A DNA stretch of 64,000 nt from NCEH01 sp040049195 (GCF_040049195.1 NZ_JBDZDL010000011.1); one strand, 5' to 3'. Positions 17,510-26,293 are shown, counted from the stretch's first letter. A program made the numbers and translations. Notes: generated from the letters alone by a model not told the origin.

Positions 17510-17895
17510 TGGTGATCGATACCTCTGCCATTGTTGCGATCCTGCGCAATGAGCCTGAAGCCGATGCGCTCGAGCGATTGATCGTCGGCGCCCCTGTTCG
17601 CCTCGTCCCCGCTACATGCGTGTTTGAGGCCCGAATGGTTCTGGTCAGCCGGCGCGGCGAGCACGCGCTCGCCGAGATCGACCTGTGGCTCACCAAAATT
17701 GGGGCCGACATCATTCCGGTCGACGCGGAGCTGGCGGACCTGGCAACGCAGGCCTGGCTTGCTTATGGTAAGGGGCGCCACCCGGCCGCCCTGAATTTCG
17801 CCGATTGCTTTTCCTATGCCCTGTCGAAGCGCTCCAACGAGCGCCTACTCTTTATCGGCAACGATTTTTCCAAAACCGACATCCTTGCGGCCTAA
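17509..17895 (+). CDS. vapC: VapC-type PIN-domain RNase toxin
   Basis: A 128-residue PIN-domain toxin. Acidic metal-binding residues are visible in MVIDTSAIVAIL (Asp 4), in the conserved Glu of ATCVFEARMV, and in NFADCFSYALS (Asp near 103), with the end GNDFSKTDI typical of the Rv0624-like group. Such toxins cut tRNA or rRNA when the antitoxin is lost, so the module can stabilise a plasmid. It is clearly related to the second module at 21056 but not identical. Confidence 0.88.
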   Translation: MVIDTSAIVAILRNEPEADALERLIVGAPVRLVPATCVFEARMVLVSRRGEHALAEIDLWLTKIGADIIPVDAELADLATQAWLAYGKGRHPAALNFADCFSYALSKRSNERLLFIGNDFSKTDILAA

Positions 17896-18130
17896 CCATC
17901 CCACCTCACGCGCCTCCAAGGTCCCTGAAAGCGCCCCTTTTCCGCACAGAAGGCCGTAGGCGAGCGTTTTGACGTTAGATGACCCTTGGGTCCATCTGAA
18001 ACCCGCCGGCCGCCTTCACGGTCCTCTGACGCGATCGATAAAACACGCCTGCAAAGGTTCGTTTGCTCAAATCTGTATTGATTGTACAAAGGCCTGGAAT
18101 CGCCCCCAAGACTCGCCCCCTGGAAACCCC

Positions 18131-19063
18131 ATGGCCCGCCCCGTCCTCTCCCCTCCCCGGCCGGCCCGCCGCCTGATCGGCTATGCCCGGGTCTCGACCG
18201 ACGAGCAGGCGACCGATGCGCAGGTCGACGAGCTGCGCGCGGCCGGCTGCCAGATCATCCGCCAGGAGCACGGCTCCGGCGCCTCGCGGGCCCGGCCGGT
18301 GCTGGCCAGGCTGATGCGCGAGATCGGGCCCAGTGACGTCCTGGTGGTGGTGCGGCTCGACCGCCTCGCCCGCTCGGTCAGCCACCTGCTCGCGGTGATC
18401 GAGGACCTGGAGGGACGTCAGGCCCACTTCCGCTCGCTGCGCGACCCGATCGACACCTCGACGCCACAAGGCATGTTCTCGCTGCAGGTGCTCGGCGCCG
18501 TCGCCCAGCTCGAGCGCGCCCTGATCGCCGAGCGCACCAAAGCCGGCATGAAGGCGGCCAAGGCGCGCGGCAAGCGCGCCGGCAACCCTGGCCTGCGCGA
18601 GCGCCGACCAGAGGCCATCCGCGCCGCCGCGGCGGCACGCCAGAAGGTCTATGTGGGCGACCTGATCGCCTCGGCCTCGACCTGGCTGCCGATCGTGCGG
18701 CGCATGCGGCCGCAGCACAGCTGGGACGACGTCGTGCGGGTGCTGAACCATCGTGGCCAGAACTGGACCATCGAGAAGCTGCGGCGCGCCGTGCATCGGC
18801 TGGTGCAGGAGCGGATGGCGGAGGCGGAACTGCTCCAGCGCTCGCCCCGGCGCCCGCCCGAGGACCGGCTGATGACGCTGGTCGCCGGCATCGCCATCGC
18901 CGACCCGGATCTCAGCCTGCGCGACATCGCCGCCCAGCTCGAGCGGATGCGCGAGCGGACGCCCCGTGGCGGGCGGCAGTGGGCGGCCTCCTCGGTGAAG
19001 TCCCTGCTCGACCAGGCGCGCCGGCTGGGGCGCGTGGTGCCGCAGCCGCGGGACGATGCCTGA
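18131..19063 (+). CDS. Serine recombinase (resolvase/invertase family)
   Basis: A 310-residue protein. The N-terminal catalytic domain begins LIGYARVSTDEQ, with the nucleophile Ser in ARVS, and continues with VVVRLDRLARSVSHLL and the LERALIAERTKAGMKAAKARG E-helix. The C-terminal about 150 residues are longer than the short HTH of classical Tn3 resolvases and contain several helical DNA-binding-like blocks. It could resolve plasmid multimers or transposon cointegrates. ATG 18131 is chosen (GGAAA upstream) over an upstream GTG/ATG extension. Its 3' end runs antisense to the tail of the tniQ frame. Confidence 0.85.
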   Translation: MARPVLSPPRPARRLIGYARVSTDEQATDAQVDELRAAGCQIIRQEHGSGASRARPVLARLMREIGPSDVLVVVRLDRLARSVSHLLAVIEDLEGRQAHFRSLRDPIDTSTPQGMFSLQVLGAVAQLERALIAERTKAGMKAAKARGKRAGNPGLRERRPEAIRAAAAARQKVYVGDLIASASTWLPIVRRMRPQHSWDDVVRVLNHRGQNWTIEKLRRAVHRLVQERMAEAELLQRSPRRPPEDRLMTLVAGIAIADPDLSLRDIAAQLERMRERTPRGGRQWAASSVKSLLDQARRLGRVVPQPRDDA

Positions 19064-20352
19064 GATCGCAACGTGCCCGTTCCGCGCGCGCTGGCGCCGG
19101 CGACAAGCCCGCGGCTCCTGAGAGCCCGCGCGCGCGGGGGAACCCGCGGGACTTCTGCGGCCCTGGTGGCGCTGTGCGCCGGTCCTTGGGCGGCGCCACG
19201 CCCTGCCGCCAACCGCACTGCCGACGGAGCCGGGGCATCGGCCCGAGGCCGCCGGGCCAGGGCCTTGTTGGACAGGGTGTTGAGAGTTCGGCGCTGCGGG
19301 CGCGGATCCTGCCCCTGAGCGGCACGCCATTCCGCACGGGCCAGGATGGACCGGGCAAGCGCCAGATCGTCCGCATCCGATCGGCCCGGGGTTTTCGCAC
19401 ACGAGGAAGCCGCCATCGGCGCGGGTCGCTCCTTCACCCGCGGGCGCGGCTCCTCGGTCCAGGCCACCATCTGGTCCAGTGTGAAGGCCGGGCGGCCCCT
19501 CATCGAGGAGCGGCCGAGGTCCAGCAACGCCACGACGCCCAGAAGCGTCACCATGCGCCAGCCGATCGGCGCCGTTGCCAGAGGCTCGGCGGGATCGACC
19601 CGCGCCTGTGCCGTCGGCGTCAGACGAAGATCCGGAACGACATCGGCCACGAATGGTGTGCGACGCCCGGTGCGCGGGCGAGGCGGCTTCCACAGCAGCC
19701 GAGCGACATGGATCATCCGATCCCGGACCGCAGACTGATCGTCGATCGTTGCCGCCACCAGCGCCGACACGGTGGCAAAGAACCCTGTGGAGCCGGCGCG
19801 GCGCCCCTGGGGTGCCGCTCGTGCAAGCCTGCCGCATCGGACACAGGCCAGCCGAGCTGCTGCCTCATGAACAACGAAGCGGAAACCGGAATCATCGAAA
19901 CAGTGCGGACAGGCTTCATCGAGAATACGATGATGGCGGTCGCAGACCACGGTCTCCACCAGCGCCCACGACCGGCGGATATGATGGTCGCGGCAGGCGG
20001 CGGCATCGTCATCAAGACAGGCCAAACAGACCGGCCGCTGGAAAGCGCCGGGCACCCTCCCCTCCCCCCAGACATACCAGCTGCGCGACCGTGGCCGCGA
20101 GGAGAGCGTGAGGGCCTGCACGCGCTCTTCCGAAAATCGGCACGACGCCGCCCAAGCCTGCACCATCTCGGCCGAGGGTGCGAAGTCCCGCTCGGTGAAT
20201 CCGGCACAGCGGTCGTCTCGGAGGACGCCAAGCCACCTCGAAAGGTCGTCGTGGATGAGGTCATAGCGGCATGCGACGCGACCTTGCCAAGACGACAGCA
20301 GCTCATCGCCTTCGGGCCGGGGCGCGAGGGGAAGCTCGCGCCGCACTGTCAT
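18649..20352 (-). CDS. tniQ: TniQ transposition protein with readthrough tail
   Basis: From ATG 20352 the first about 380 residues (to about 19212) look like TniQ of Tn402/Tn5053-type elements: DELLSSWQGRVACRYDL, a zinc-binding CLACLDDD...CRDHH...CDRHHRILDEACPHC block, CVRCG, and a C-terminal ALARSILARAEWRAAQGQ. The start overlaps the stop of the tniB remnant by 4 bases (ATGA). After that the frame stays open a further 560 bases, running antisense to the serine recombinase, until 18649. TniQ proteins are usually about 400 residues, so the natural end has probably been lost by joining to foreign DNA and the tail has no meaning. With tniA absent and tniB cut, the module should be inactive. Confidence 0.6.
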   Translation of the reverse strand: MTVRRELPLAPRPEGDELLSSWQGRVACRYDLIHDDLSRWLGVLRDDRCAGFTERDFAPSAEMVQAWAASCRFSEERVQALTLSSRPRSRSWYVWGEGRVPGAFQRPVCLACLDDDAAACRDHHIRRSWALVETVVCDRHHRILDEACPHCFDDSGFRFVVHEAAARLACVRCGRLARAAPQGRRAGSTGFFATVSALVAATIDDQSAVRDRMIHVARLLWKPPRPRTGRRTPFVADVVPDLRLTPTAQARVDPAEPLATAPIGWRMVTLLGVVALLDLGRSSMRGRPAFTLDQMVAWTEEPRPRVKERPAPMAASSCAKTPGRSDADDLALARSILARAEWRAAQGQDPRPQRRTLNTLSNKALARRPRADAPAPSAVRLAAGRGAAQGPAHSATRAAEVPRVPPRARALRSRGLVAGASARGTGTLRSQASSRGCGTTRPSRRAWSSRDFTEEAAHCRPPRGVRSRIRSSWAAMSRRLRSGSAMAMPATSVISRSSGGRRGERWSSSASAIRSCTSRCTARRSFSMVQFWPRWFSTRTTSSQLCCGRMRRTIGSQVEAEAIRSPT

Positions 20353-20747
20353 CGACCGGCGCGCGGCTGAAGGCGCGCCTCGACCTTGCGCGTCATCGCG
20401 ACGAGTGGCAGCACCAGTTCCTCGGTCTGGAAGCTGTCCATGGTGATGCATTCTGCGCCGGAGCGGATCGCCTCGACTGCAACCGTCTCGATCAGGCGGA
20501 AGATCCGCACCGTGACGCCATCGGTGAGATCGAGCACCCGCGTACGGATCGCCGGTGCCGCGAGATTCGAGGGTCGCCGCAGCGGCAGGATCGTCGCCAG
20601 GCTCGCCAGCAACTGCGCGAGGCGTGCATCGTTCTTCCAGTGCTGCAGGTGGAAGGCTTCGAACCGCTCTGCCAGCTGCGGATCGGTCAACAGCGCCTGG
20701 CGCGCGAGGTCTGTCCCCGCGGGGGACTTCGAGCTGGCAAACCCGGG
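20349..20747 (-). pseudogene. tniB: Truncated TniB (AAA+ transposition ATPase), C-terminal part only
   Basis: An open frame of about 130 codons that begins just after an in-frame TGA at 20748 and has no proper start. It carries the C-terminus of TniB: GTDLARQALLTDPQLAERF, WKNDARLAQLLASLATILPL and AVEAIRSGAECI. The Walker A and B part, about half of a normal 300-residue TniB, is missing. The break falls beside the palindrome and promoter of the second vapBC module, which marks the junction. Confidence 0.7.
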
Positions 20748-20757
20748 TCAGGGCGCG

Positions 20758-20777
20758 TATGGATGACTTCATCCATA
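20758..20777. promoter_or_regulatory. Palindrome upstream of vapBC-2, probable antitoxin operator
   Basis: TATGGATGA-CT-TCATCCATA: two perfect 9-bp arms with a 2-base centre, 36 bases before the antitoxin start. A second partial copy, GTCCATAC, follows at about 20793. Position and symmetry fit an autoregulatory site for the VapB dimer. Confidence 0.55.
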
Positions 20778-20813
20778 CATCATGATAAGAACGTCCATAC
20801 AGAGGAGCCCGCG

Positions 20814-21056
20814 ATGCGAACGCTGCAGATCCGTGATGAACGCGCCCGCGTGCTGGCCGAGCAGCTGGCGGCACGGCGCAAGGTTACGATGACCGAAGCC
20901 GTGATCCAAGCCCTGGAGGGCGAGCTGACACGCGAGAAGGACAAGGAGCCGCTGGCCAGCCGTCTCAAGCAGATCGCCACGGCGCTGGCGGCCGAAGCAC
21001 AGCCCGGCGGCCGGGAGATGACCAAAGACGAGGTCGATGAGATGTGGGGCCACTGA
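20814..21056 (+). CDS. vapB: VapB-type antitoxin
   Basis: An 80-residue protein starting MRTLQIRDERARVLAEQLAA with GAGGAG 6 bases upstream, matching the PSK/Rv0623-like antitoxin N-terminus (VTMTEAVIQALEGEL as the ribbon-helix-helix-like segment). A longer in-frame extension upstream to 20271 runs through antisense tniB/tniQ and is rejected. Its TGA shares one base with the toxin ATG. Confidence 0.85.
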   Translation: MRTLQIRDERARVLAEQLAARRKVTMTEAVIQALEGELTREKDKEPLASRLKQIATALAAEAQPGGREMTKDEVDEMWGH

Positions 21057-21454
21057 TGTTCGTCGACACCTCGGTCATCGTCTCAATCCTCGCCGACGAG
21101 CCGGACGCCGTCGTCTTCGCCAACAAGCTCACCGACGCGCCGCGCCGCTACACCTCGGGTCTGGTCATCCTGGAAGCGGCGATGCGTCTGTCGACACTGC
21201 TCAAGGTCGACCCCGTCGACGTCGAGGTGCGCATCCAGCAGGTCCTGGAGGAGGCGCGGATCTCCGTAATTCCCATCAACGCCAGCATCGCCAAGCGCGC
21301 CGTCGCCGCTTTCGCGACCTTCGGCAAGGGCCGCGGCCATCCGGCCCAGCTCAACCTCGCCGACTGCATGTCGTATGCCTGCGCGCGGGCGTACCGGGTG
21401 CCGCTGCTGTTCAAGGGCAATGACTTCTCACAAACCGACATCGAGGTCGCGTGA
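21056..21454 (+). CDS. vapC: VapC-type PIN-domain RNase toxin
   Basis: A 132-residue PIN toxin starting MFVDTSVIVSILADEPD. The conserved acidic residues are Asp 4, Glu in LVILEAAMRL, and Asp in NLADCMSYACA; it ends GNDFSQTDIEVA like the first VapC. Its TGA overlaps the ATG of the tyrosine recombinase by one base (TGATG), so toxin and recombinase are translationally linked. Confidence 0.88.
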   Translation: MFVDTSVIVSILADEPDAVVFANKLTDAPRRYTSGLVILEAAMRLSTLLKVDPVDVEVRIQQVLEEARISVIPINASIAKRAVAAFATFGKGRGHPAQLNLADCMSYACARAYRVPLLFKGNDFSQTDIEVA

Positions 21455-22545
21455 TGGTGGCGAGCAGCGACCCCGCTCCTGACCAGCTCGGCGATGAGGA
21501 CGGCCCTCCGGATCCGGCTACGGCATTGGTAGCATCGCAGGCCCCCTCCCCTGCCCTTCCGGCGCATCTCGAACGCCTCGCAGACCGCGCACGGGACTAC
21601 GTCGAGGCCGCAAGCTCGGCCAACACGCGTCGCGCCTATGCTTCCGACTGGAAGCACTTTTCCGCCTGGTGCCGGCGGCAGGGCCTTGAGCCCCTCCCCC
21701 CTGCCCCGGAGGTGGTCGGGCTCTACATCACGGCCTGCGCGTCGGGCGCCGCCATTCCGGGTGGCGAGCCAAATGCGGTCACGACCATCGAGCGCCGGCT
21801 GTCCGCCATCTCCTGGAACTACACCCAGCGCGGCGCGGTGCTGGATCGGAGCGATCGGCATATCGCCACCGTGCTGACGGGCATCCGCAACACCCACGCC
21901 GCCCCGCCCCGGCAGAAGGAAGCGGTCCTGCCCGAGGATGTCATCGCCATGCTGGAGACGCTCGACCGCGGCGCGCTGCGCGGCCTGCGGGATCGCGCCA
22001 TGCTGCTCCTTGGCTTCGCCGGCGGCTTGCGCCGCTCCGAGATCGTCGGCCTCGACGTCGCCCGGGACCAGACCGAGGACGGCCGCGGTTGGGTGGAGAT
22101 CCTCGACAAGGGGATGATCGTGACGCTCCGCGGCAAGACCGGCTGGCGGGAGGTCGAGGTCGGGCGTGGATCGTCCGATGCCACCTGCCCCGTGGTGGCG
22201 CTGGAAACCTGGCTCAAGCTGGCGAAGATCGGCCACGGACCCCTGTTCCGGCGCGTGACGCGGCAAGGCAAGGACGTTGGCCCCGACCGCCTGACCGACC
22301 GCGAGGTAGCACGCCTCGTCAAGCGCACGGCGCTCGCCGCCGGTGTCCGCGGCGATCTCACCGAGGGCGAACGGGAGAAAAAATTCGCCGGCCATTCGCT
22401 GCGCGCCGGGCTCGCCTCTTCCGCCGAGGTCGACGAGCGGCACGTCCAGAGGCAGCTCGGCCATGCCAGCGCGGAAATGACCCGCCGCTATCAGCGCCGA
22501 CGGGATCGGTTCAGGGTCAACCTGACCAAGGCGGCCGGTCTCTAG
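21454..22545 (+). CDS. Tyrosine recombinase / integrase
   Basis: A 363-residue site-specific recombinase. An N-terminal SAM-like domain (SSANTRRAYASDWKHFSAWC) is followed by the catalytic domain with the Arg I region GGLRRSEIVGL, the box II GHSLRAGLAS (His and Arg), the QLGHAS His, and the Tyr nucleophile in MTRRYQRRRDRF. It is the third gene of a chain with vapB and vapC joined by one-base overlaps. It may resolve plasmid dimers or move a local element; no att repeat was recognised. Confidence 0.87.
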   Translation: MVASSDPAPDQLGDEDGPPDPATALVASQAPSPALPAHLERLADRARDYVEAASSANTRRAYASDWKHFSAWCRRQGLEPLPPAPEVVGLYITACASGAAIPGGEPNAVTTIERRLSAISWNYTQRGAVLDRSDRHIATVLTGIRNTHAAPPRQKEAVLPEDVIAMLETLDRGALRGLRDRAMLLLGFAGGLRRSEIVGLDVARDQTEDGRGWVEILDKGMIVTLRGKTGWREVEVGRGSSDATCPVVALETWLKLAKIGHGPLFRRVTRQGKDVGPDRLTDREVARLVKRTALAAGVRGDLTEGEREKKFAGHSLRAGLASSAEVDERHVQRQLGHASAEMTRRYQRRRDRFRVNLTKAAGL

Positions 22546-22607
22546 TCTCGAGCCAAGCAACCAGGCGGGCCCTTCCAGCACCCCCCGTTCGGGGTCACGC
22601 GTGCTCA

Positions 22608-23879
22608 TCACCGATTGCCCACCGGATCAGTCCCGTCAGCCGACGACGAGCGGCCATGCACACCCCCTGCCCCGTCACGCTGTTGCTCGAGCTTCGCCCG
22701 CAGAAGCGCCATCACCATTGGCCAAGTCGAGAATTTGCTCTCCTGCGCTCGTTGCGTCAGGCTGCGTAGATAGCCCCCGGGGCACGAAATGTGCTCCGTC
22801 CGCTGCAGGATCGCAGCGATGACCGTGGCCGCTTGGCCTTCTCCCATCGCGGTACAGGCGTCCTGGTAGGCACTGGGGCTGATCCCGAGATAGGCCCGGG
22901 CCAGCTGCGCGGTCGCGAGCAGATCACGCCACGTTCGAATTTCTCCCCCTGCTGCAAGGCCCCGGATTTCGGGACAGGCATCAAGGATGATGTTCAGAGG
23001 AAGCTCCCGCTGCGGGAGCGTGCGGACGTTATTAGAACCAGACGCTTCGCCTTCTTCTTTTTTCGCATGGCTTTGTTCAGATTCAGTTTTAGAGTCTGGA
23101 TTTGAATTCTGTTTGTGGCGCTCATTGTGAGACTCATTGGCGTTTGAATTTTGTGATTTTATGAAGTCCTCCAGCGTTTTATGCACAAGGGCACGAAGCT
23201 CGCTGAGCTCGGTCAGAATAATCTCCACCGTTACCTTCGACGCTGACCTCGGGAGACGGTCCATGAGGTCCTGGTAAGCCATGCGATATCCTCGCCAGTC
23301 ACCAGGAACCCCTTCTTCGATGCCGGCAGCGATCATCTTCACGACATCCCGCCGTGCGATCGTCAGCCGTTCGCGCAGAACCCGGAGGGCCTTTTTCTCC
23401 GCCTGCGTGGTCTCCGCGAGTCTTTTGAACTCATCCGCCCGGGCCACAATGGGCGCCAGGTCAAAGCCGTAAGCCTGCTCGATCTCACCTGCCGGCCCTT
23501 TGCGCGCGAACCGCTTGCCGTTCGGGCTGTCTCTGCGGATTATCAGGCCACAATGCACGAGCACTGCGATGTGCCTGCGGAGCGTCGCCGGCGACATGCC
23601 GTTCGCCCGGTCGCTGAGCTGTGCATTGGACGGGAAGACGACGAGGTCGCCATCCGCGCACATCGTCGTCTCCTGGTGGAACGACAGCAACGCGCTGAGG
23701 ATCGCGAGCGCGCGGTCGGTCGCGCCGATCGCTTCCCTGGCCTCCCGGATATGTTGGAAGACCTTCCATTTATGAACCACCACATCGGACGCGACGGCCT
23801 GAGCTGTCACTTGGCTAGCCAACAGGCCAAGTGACATCGACCGCCGCCCGAAGGGCGTCGTGGGCATATGGGTATGCAT
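22608..23879 (-). CDS. repC: RepC replication initiator
   Basis: A 423-residue RepC, the initiator of repABC plasmids. The N-terminal part is a winged-helix DNA-binding domain (LVVFPSNAQLSDRANGMSPATLRRHI) followed by LVHCGLIIRRDSPNGKR; the central NSNANESHNERHKQNSNPD stretch is low-complexity; the C-terminus carries AQLARAYLGISPSAYQDAC and AAILQRTEHI, typical of RepC. The start is ATG 23879 with AAGGAA adjacent, a tight spacing that might make translation sensitive to the counter-transcribed RNA. It is the last gene of the operon and is read from the repA promoter through a regulated gap. Confidence 0.93.
   Translation of the reverse strand: MHTHMPTTPFGRRSMSLGLLASQVTAQAVASDVVVHKWKVFQHIREAREAIGATDRALAILSALLSFHQETTMCADGDLVVFPSNAQLSDRANGMSPATLRRHIAVLVHCGLIIRRDSPNGKRFARKGPAGEIEQAYGFDLAPIVARADEFKRLAETTQAEKKALRVLRERLTIARRDVVKMIAAGIEEGVPGDWRGYRMAYQDLMDRLPRSASKVTVEIILTELSELRALVHKTLEDFIKSQNSNANESHNERHKQNSNPDSKTESEQSHAKKEEGEASGSNNVRTLPQRELPLNIILDACPEIRGLAAGGEIRTWRDLLATAQLARAYLGISPSAYQDACTAMGEGQAATVIAAILQRTEHISCPGGYLRSLTQRAQESKFSTWPMVMALLRAKLEQQRDGAGGVHGRSSSADGTDPVGNR
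23040..23175. other. AT-rich segment within repC, putative oriV
   Basis: In an otherwise GC-rich gene this stretch is markedly AT-rich, with runs such as TTCTTCTTTTTTCGC and GAATTTTGTGATTTTATG. It encodes the low-complexity linker of RepC. In repABC plasmids the origin of replication has been mapped to an AT-rich region inside repC, so this is the likely oriV here; no mapping evidence is possible from sequence alone. Confidence 0.55.
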
Positions 23880-23981
23880 TTCCTTTTACCTATGTTGAGG
23901 CAAAAGAAACCTGCTCGCCGAAACAGCGCATCCCACGATGGGACTCTTGACTGCGATTCGCGGAAGTGCGATTCTCTGCTT

Positions 23982-24035
23982 GCTTAAGGACTGAGAAGGG
24001 CTTCCGGGACGTTGTTTCGGGGGCCTTTTTCTTTT
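23982..24035 (+). ncRNA. Counter-transcribed RNA (ctRNA, incompatibility RNA) of repABC
   Basis: The repB-repC gap (23880-24059) carries, on the strand opposite to repABC, a possible promoter (TTGACT at 23947, 17-base spacer, GATTCT at 23970) followed about 20-50 bases later by a strong hairpin and T run. This is the standard position and form of the short antisense RNA that limits RepC synthesis and sets copy number and incompatibility. The start point is estimated from promoter spacing. Confidence 0.65.
23999..24035 (+). terminator. Rho-independent terminator of the ctRNA
   Basis: GGCTTCCGGGA, loop CGTTG, TTTCGGGGGCC: an 11-bp stem allowing G-U pairs, directly followed by TTTTTCTTTT. It reads on the plus strand, against repC. 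Confidence 0.75.
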
Positions 24036-24059
24036 GCGGCCTAAGGGGTTAGCGGCTGT

Positions 24060-25067
24060 TTAGATGGGCGCCTCCTTGTTCTCCTCGAATTGTTGGTAGA
24101 GCTCCAGCAGCTTCGCCGCGATGAACTCTCCAAACTCACGTGAACCATCGGCGTCGACGATGATGGTGACCGTGTCACCCCCTCGTTCGACTGTCGCGAT
24201 CTTGTTGCCGGCATCTGTCTTTACCGCGACCTTCCGCGGCTTAGCGGCTCCCCTATTGGGCGCAATGGCATTGAACAGACGCACGAACCTCTGGTCGGTA
24301 TCAGCCTGCTGAAATTTCGGGTCGGCTAGCACTTCGTCCAGCGGCGACATGTCTGGGAGTTCCGACAGACGCTCGGCGAGCGCTGTCCATCTTGGACGGC
24401 CTGCTTTTGGAGCGGGCCCGATTGCGTGAACAACACTCTTCGGAACCGACTTCGCCAATGCCAGAAGGCGCGACAGCTGTGTCTTCTCCATGCTCAGCGC
24501 CGACATGATCACGGCGCGATCGAAACCCTGATCTTCGAGTGTCATGGCAAACAGACCTCGCTCGATGTAGCTGAGGTCCTTGCGGGCGGAGTTCTCCTGG
24601 CCTTGGATGACAACGAGCTCTTCGTCGGTCAAGTCCTGGACCACCGCGCGCACTGGCCGTCCGAGCTTGGCGAGGATTTTTGCGCGTCGGTGGCCATAGG
24701 CGATCTGATAGTAATCTGGCCTATCAGGATGTGGCCGGACGAGAATTGGACTCTTCTGGCCGGACTCCTTGATGGCATTGAAGAGCGTCTCGTATTCGGT
24801 GCCCTCGTCGTCGAGACGGTCTTGCGCGAAGGATCCCAGGAGCTTCTCGGCCGGAATGTCTACGACGGCGGCGCCAGACGCCACGAGCGCTCTTGCACGC
24901 TCAGCGGCGGTCGCTATTTGTCCAAGCGAACGACCCATAGCACCGACAGCGCCTGACCTCACATGCGCCACTGGCGTCGGCGCGGCCAATTCTAACGACG
25001 AGTTGCCACCTGGCAACTCGTCTGTTCTGCGGGTCAGCATAGCCTTCAGCGTGTCCTTCCGGCTCAT
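24060..25067 (-). CDS. repB: RepB, ParB-family centromere-binding partition protein
   Basis: A 335-residue ParB-type protein. The ParB N-terminal domain shows ILVRPHPDRPDYYQIAYGHR, a phosphate-contact motif (HRRAKILAKLG) and the ParB box VIQGQENSARKDLSYIERG, followed by a KorB-like helix-turn-helix (FDRAVIMSALSMEKTQLSRL). The start is ATG 25067, which overlaps the repA stop (ATGA); the GTG at 25082 is an alternative. The 5' end of the gene contains a parS-like palindrome. It acts with RepA to segregate the plasmid. Confidence 0.92.
   Translation of the reverse strand: MSRKDTLKAMLTRRTDELPGGNSSLELAAPTPVAHVRSGAVGAMGRSLGQIATAAERARALVASGAAVVDIPAEKLLGSFAQDRLDDEGTEYETLFNAIKESGQKSPILVRPHPDRPDYYQIAYGHRRAKILAKLGRPVRAVVQDLTDEELVVIQGQENSARKDLSYIERGLFAMTLEDQGFDRAVIMSALSMEKTQLSRLLALAKSVPKSVVHAIGPAPKAGRPRWTALAERLSELPDMSPLDEVLADPKFQQADTDQRFVRLFNAIAPNRGAAKPRKVAVKTDAGNKIATVERGGDTVTIIVDADGSREFGEFIAAKLLELYQQFEENKEAPI
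24997..25022. repeat. parS-like palindrome, copy 1 (inside repB)
   Basis: GACGAGTTGCCA-CC-TGGCAACTCGTC: two perfect 12-bp arms with a 2-base centre. The 10-bp inner core recurs as a palindrome upstream of repA (26393-26414). The form GTTNNNNNNNNNNAAC resembles the repABC centromere consensus. Two copies bracketing repA make this the likely RepB-binding centromere. Confidence 0.8.
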
Positions 25068-26293
25068 GTCTCGCGTCCCCACGCTAGTTTCATCAGATTC
25101 TCGATCTCGCCATTAACGCCGTCGAGCGATTCCATTGCGCGATCGTAAGTTTGCTTCCCAAAATTCTCCCGCCCGACTTCATAGAGCGTTTGCTTTGAGA
25201 GCCCGGCATCTGAGATCGCTGTCGACTTGACCATCGTGCTGTTGAGCACGCGCTCCCTGAAAAGCGACCGCATGAAAGCGACCATCTGCGTCTGGGGCGC
25301 GTCTGCGGGCTCAAACCGCGTGACGACATATCGAATGAAATCGTAATCAAGATCCCCCCCGGACTCCTGCACCACACCCAGGATATCAGACGCCATCAGT
25401 AAGAACTGGCACATCGACATCACGTCGAGCATCTGAGGATGCACGGTGATCAGAAGACCTGTCGCAGCGCATAACGCGCCGAGCGTTAGAAAACCGAGCT
25501 GAGGAGGACAATCCAGGATCATCACGTCATAGCCATCCGCGACTGTTCCAAGCGCCGTAGCAACCCGGCCAAAGAATGGTTCCGCGTCACGCTCGGCTAA
25601 CGCCCGCGGCGTATCGTGCTCATACTCCATCAGCTCAAGATTGGCTGGGATCAGATCAAGGCCTGCGAAATAGGTCTTGCGAATGACGTCCTTTAGCGGG
25701 CGACGATTTTCATCGTATCGCACCGCCGCGTACATCGTCTCGTTCGGCTGGATATCATACTCAGGCTGATAGCCATGAAGTGCTGTCAGCGACGCCTGGG
25801 GATCGAGATCGACTGCCAGGACCCGGTATCCGTGAAGGGCGAGATACTGCGCCAGATGCGCGGCGGTCGTGGTCTTTCCGCTACCGCCTTTGAAATTCAC
25901 GACCGCCATCACTTGGCAGTGCTCCGCTTCACGGCGATGCGGTACGTACTTCTTTCCCTTCGACCCCTCCTCTAGCGTGACGCGTAACTCATTGATTTGC
26001 TCGAGTGTATAGGACCGACGCCCTCCGGCCCCGAGCGACGGCTGGGGGCCCTTACCACCCAGCGACAGCTGCCGCAGATAGGCGTCGGCAATTCCAATGA
26101 GCTTCGCAGCCTCTACCGAGGAAAATGATCGAAGGGATTTCTTTGAAACCGGCGGGAAAAGAGCCTCGCGCATAGCGAGCAGTTCCGCTGACAGCGCGGC
26201 GCCGTCGCCGGCGATGACATCCGTCATCAGCGGCTTAGCCCCCGATGTAAGAGTCTTTGAGCTACGTGCTTTCTGCATAACTACGATGCCCAT
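25064..26293 (-). CDS. repA: RepA, ParA-family partition ATPase
   Basis: A 409-residue Walker-type ATPase. An N-terminal helix-turn-helix region (SFSSVEAAKLIGIADAYLRQ; RRSYTLEQINELR) binds its own operator; the deviant Walker A FKGGSGKTTTAAH is at 134-146; Walker B-like VMILDCPPQLGFLTLG follows. It drives plasmid segregation with RepB and represses the repABC promoter. ATG start at 26293; the next ATG at 26278 is possible. The stop overlaps repB. Confidence 0.93.
   Translation of the reverse strand: MGIVVMQKARSSKTLTSGAKPLMTDVIAGDGAALSAELLAMREALFPPVSKKSLRSFSSVEAAKLIGIADAYLRQLSLGGKGPQPSLGAGGRRSYTLEQINELRVTLEEGSKGKKYVPHRREAEHCQVMAVVNFKGGSGKTTTAAHLAQYLALHGYRVLAVDLDPQASLTALHGYQPEYDIQPNETMYAAVRYDENRRPLKDVIRKTYFAGLDLIPANLELMEYEHDTPRALAERDAEPFFGRVATALGTVADGYDVMILDCPPQLGFLTLGALCAATGLLITVHPQMLDVMSMCQFLLMASDILGVVQESGGDLDYDFIRYVVTRFEPADAPQTQMVAFMRSLFRERVLNSTMVKSTAISDAGLSKQTLYEVGRENFGKQTYDRAMESLDGVNGEIENLMKLAWGRET

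Noticed and set aside
17975..19837. 620-codon minus-strand frame over the serine recombinase
   Set aside because: No recognisable domain, repetitive Arg/Gly/Pro composition, and fully antisense to a clear recombinase gene.
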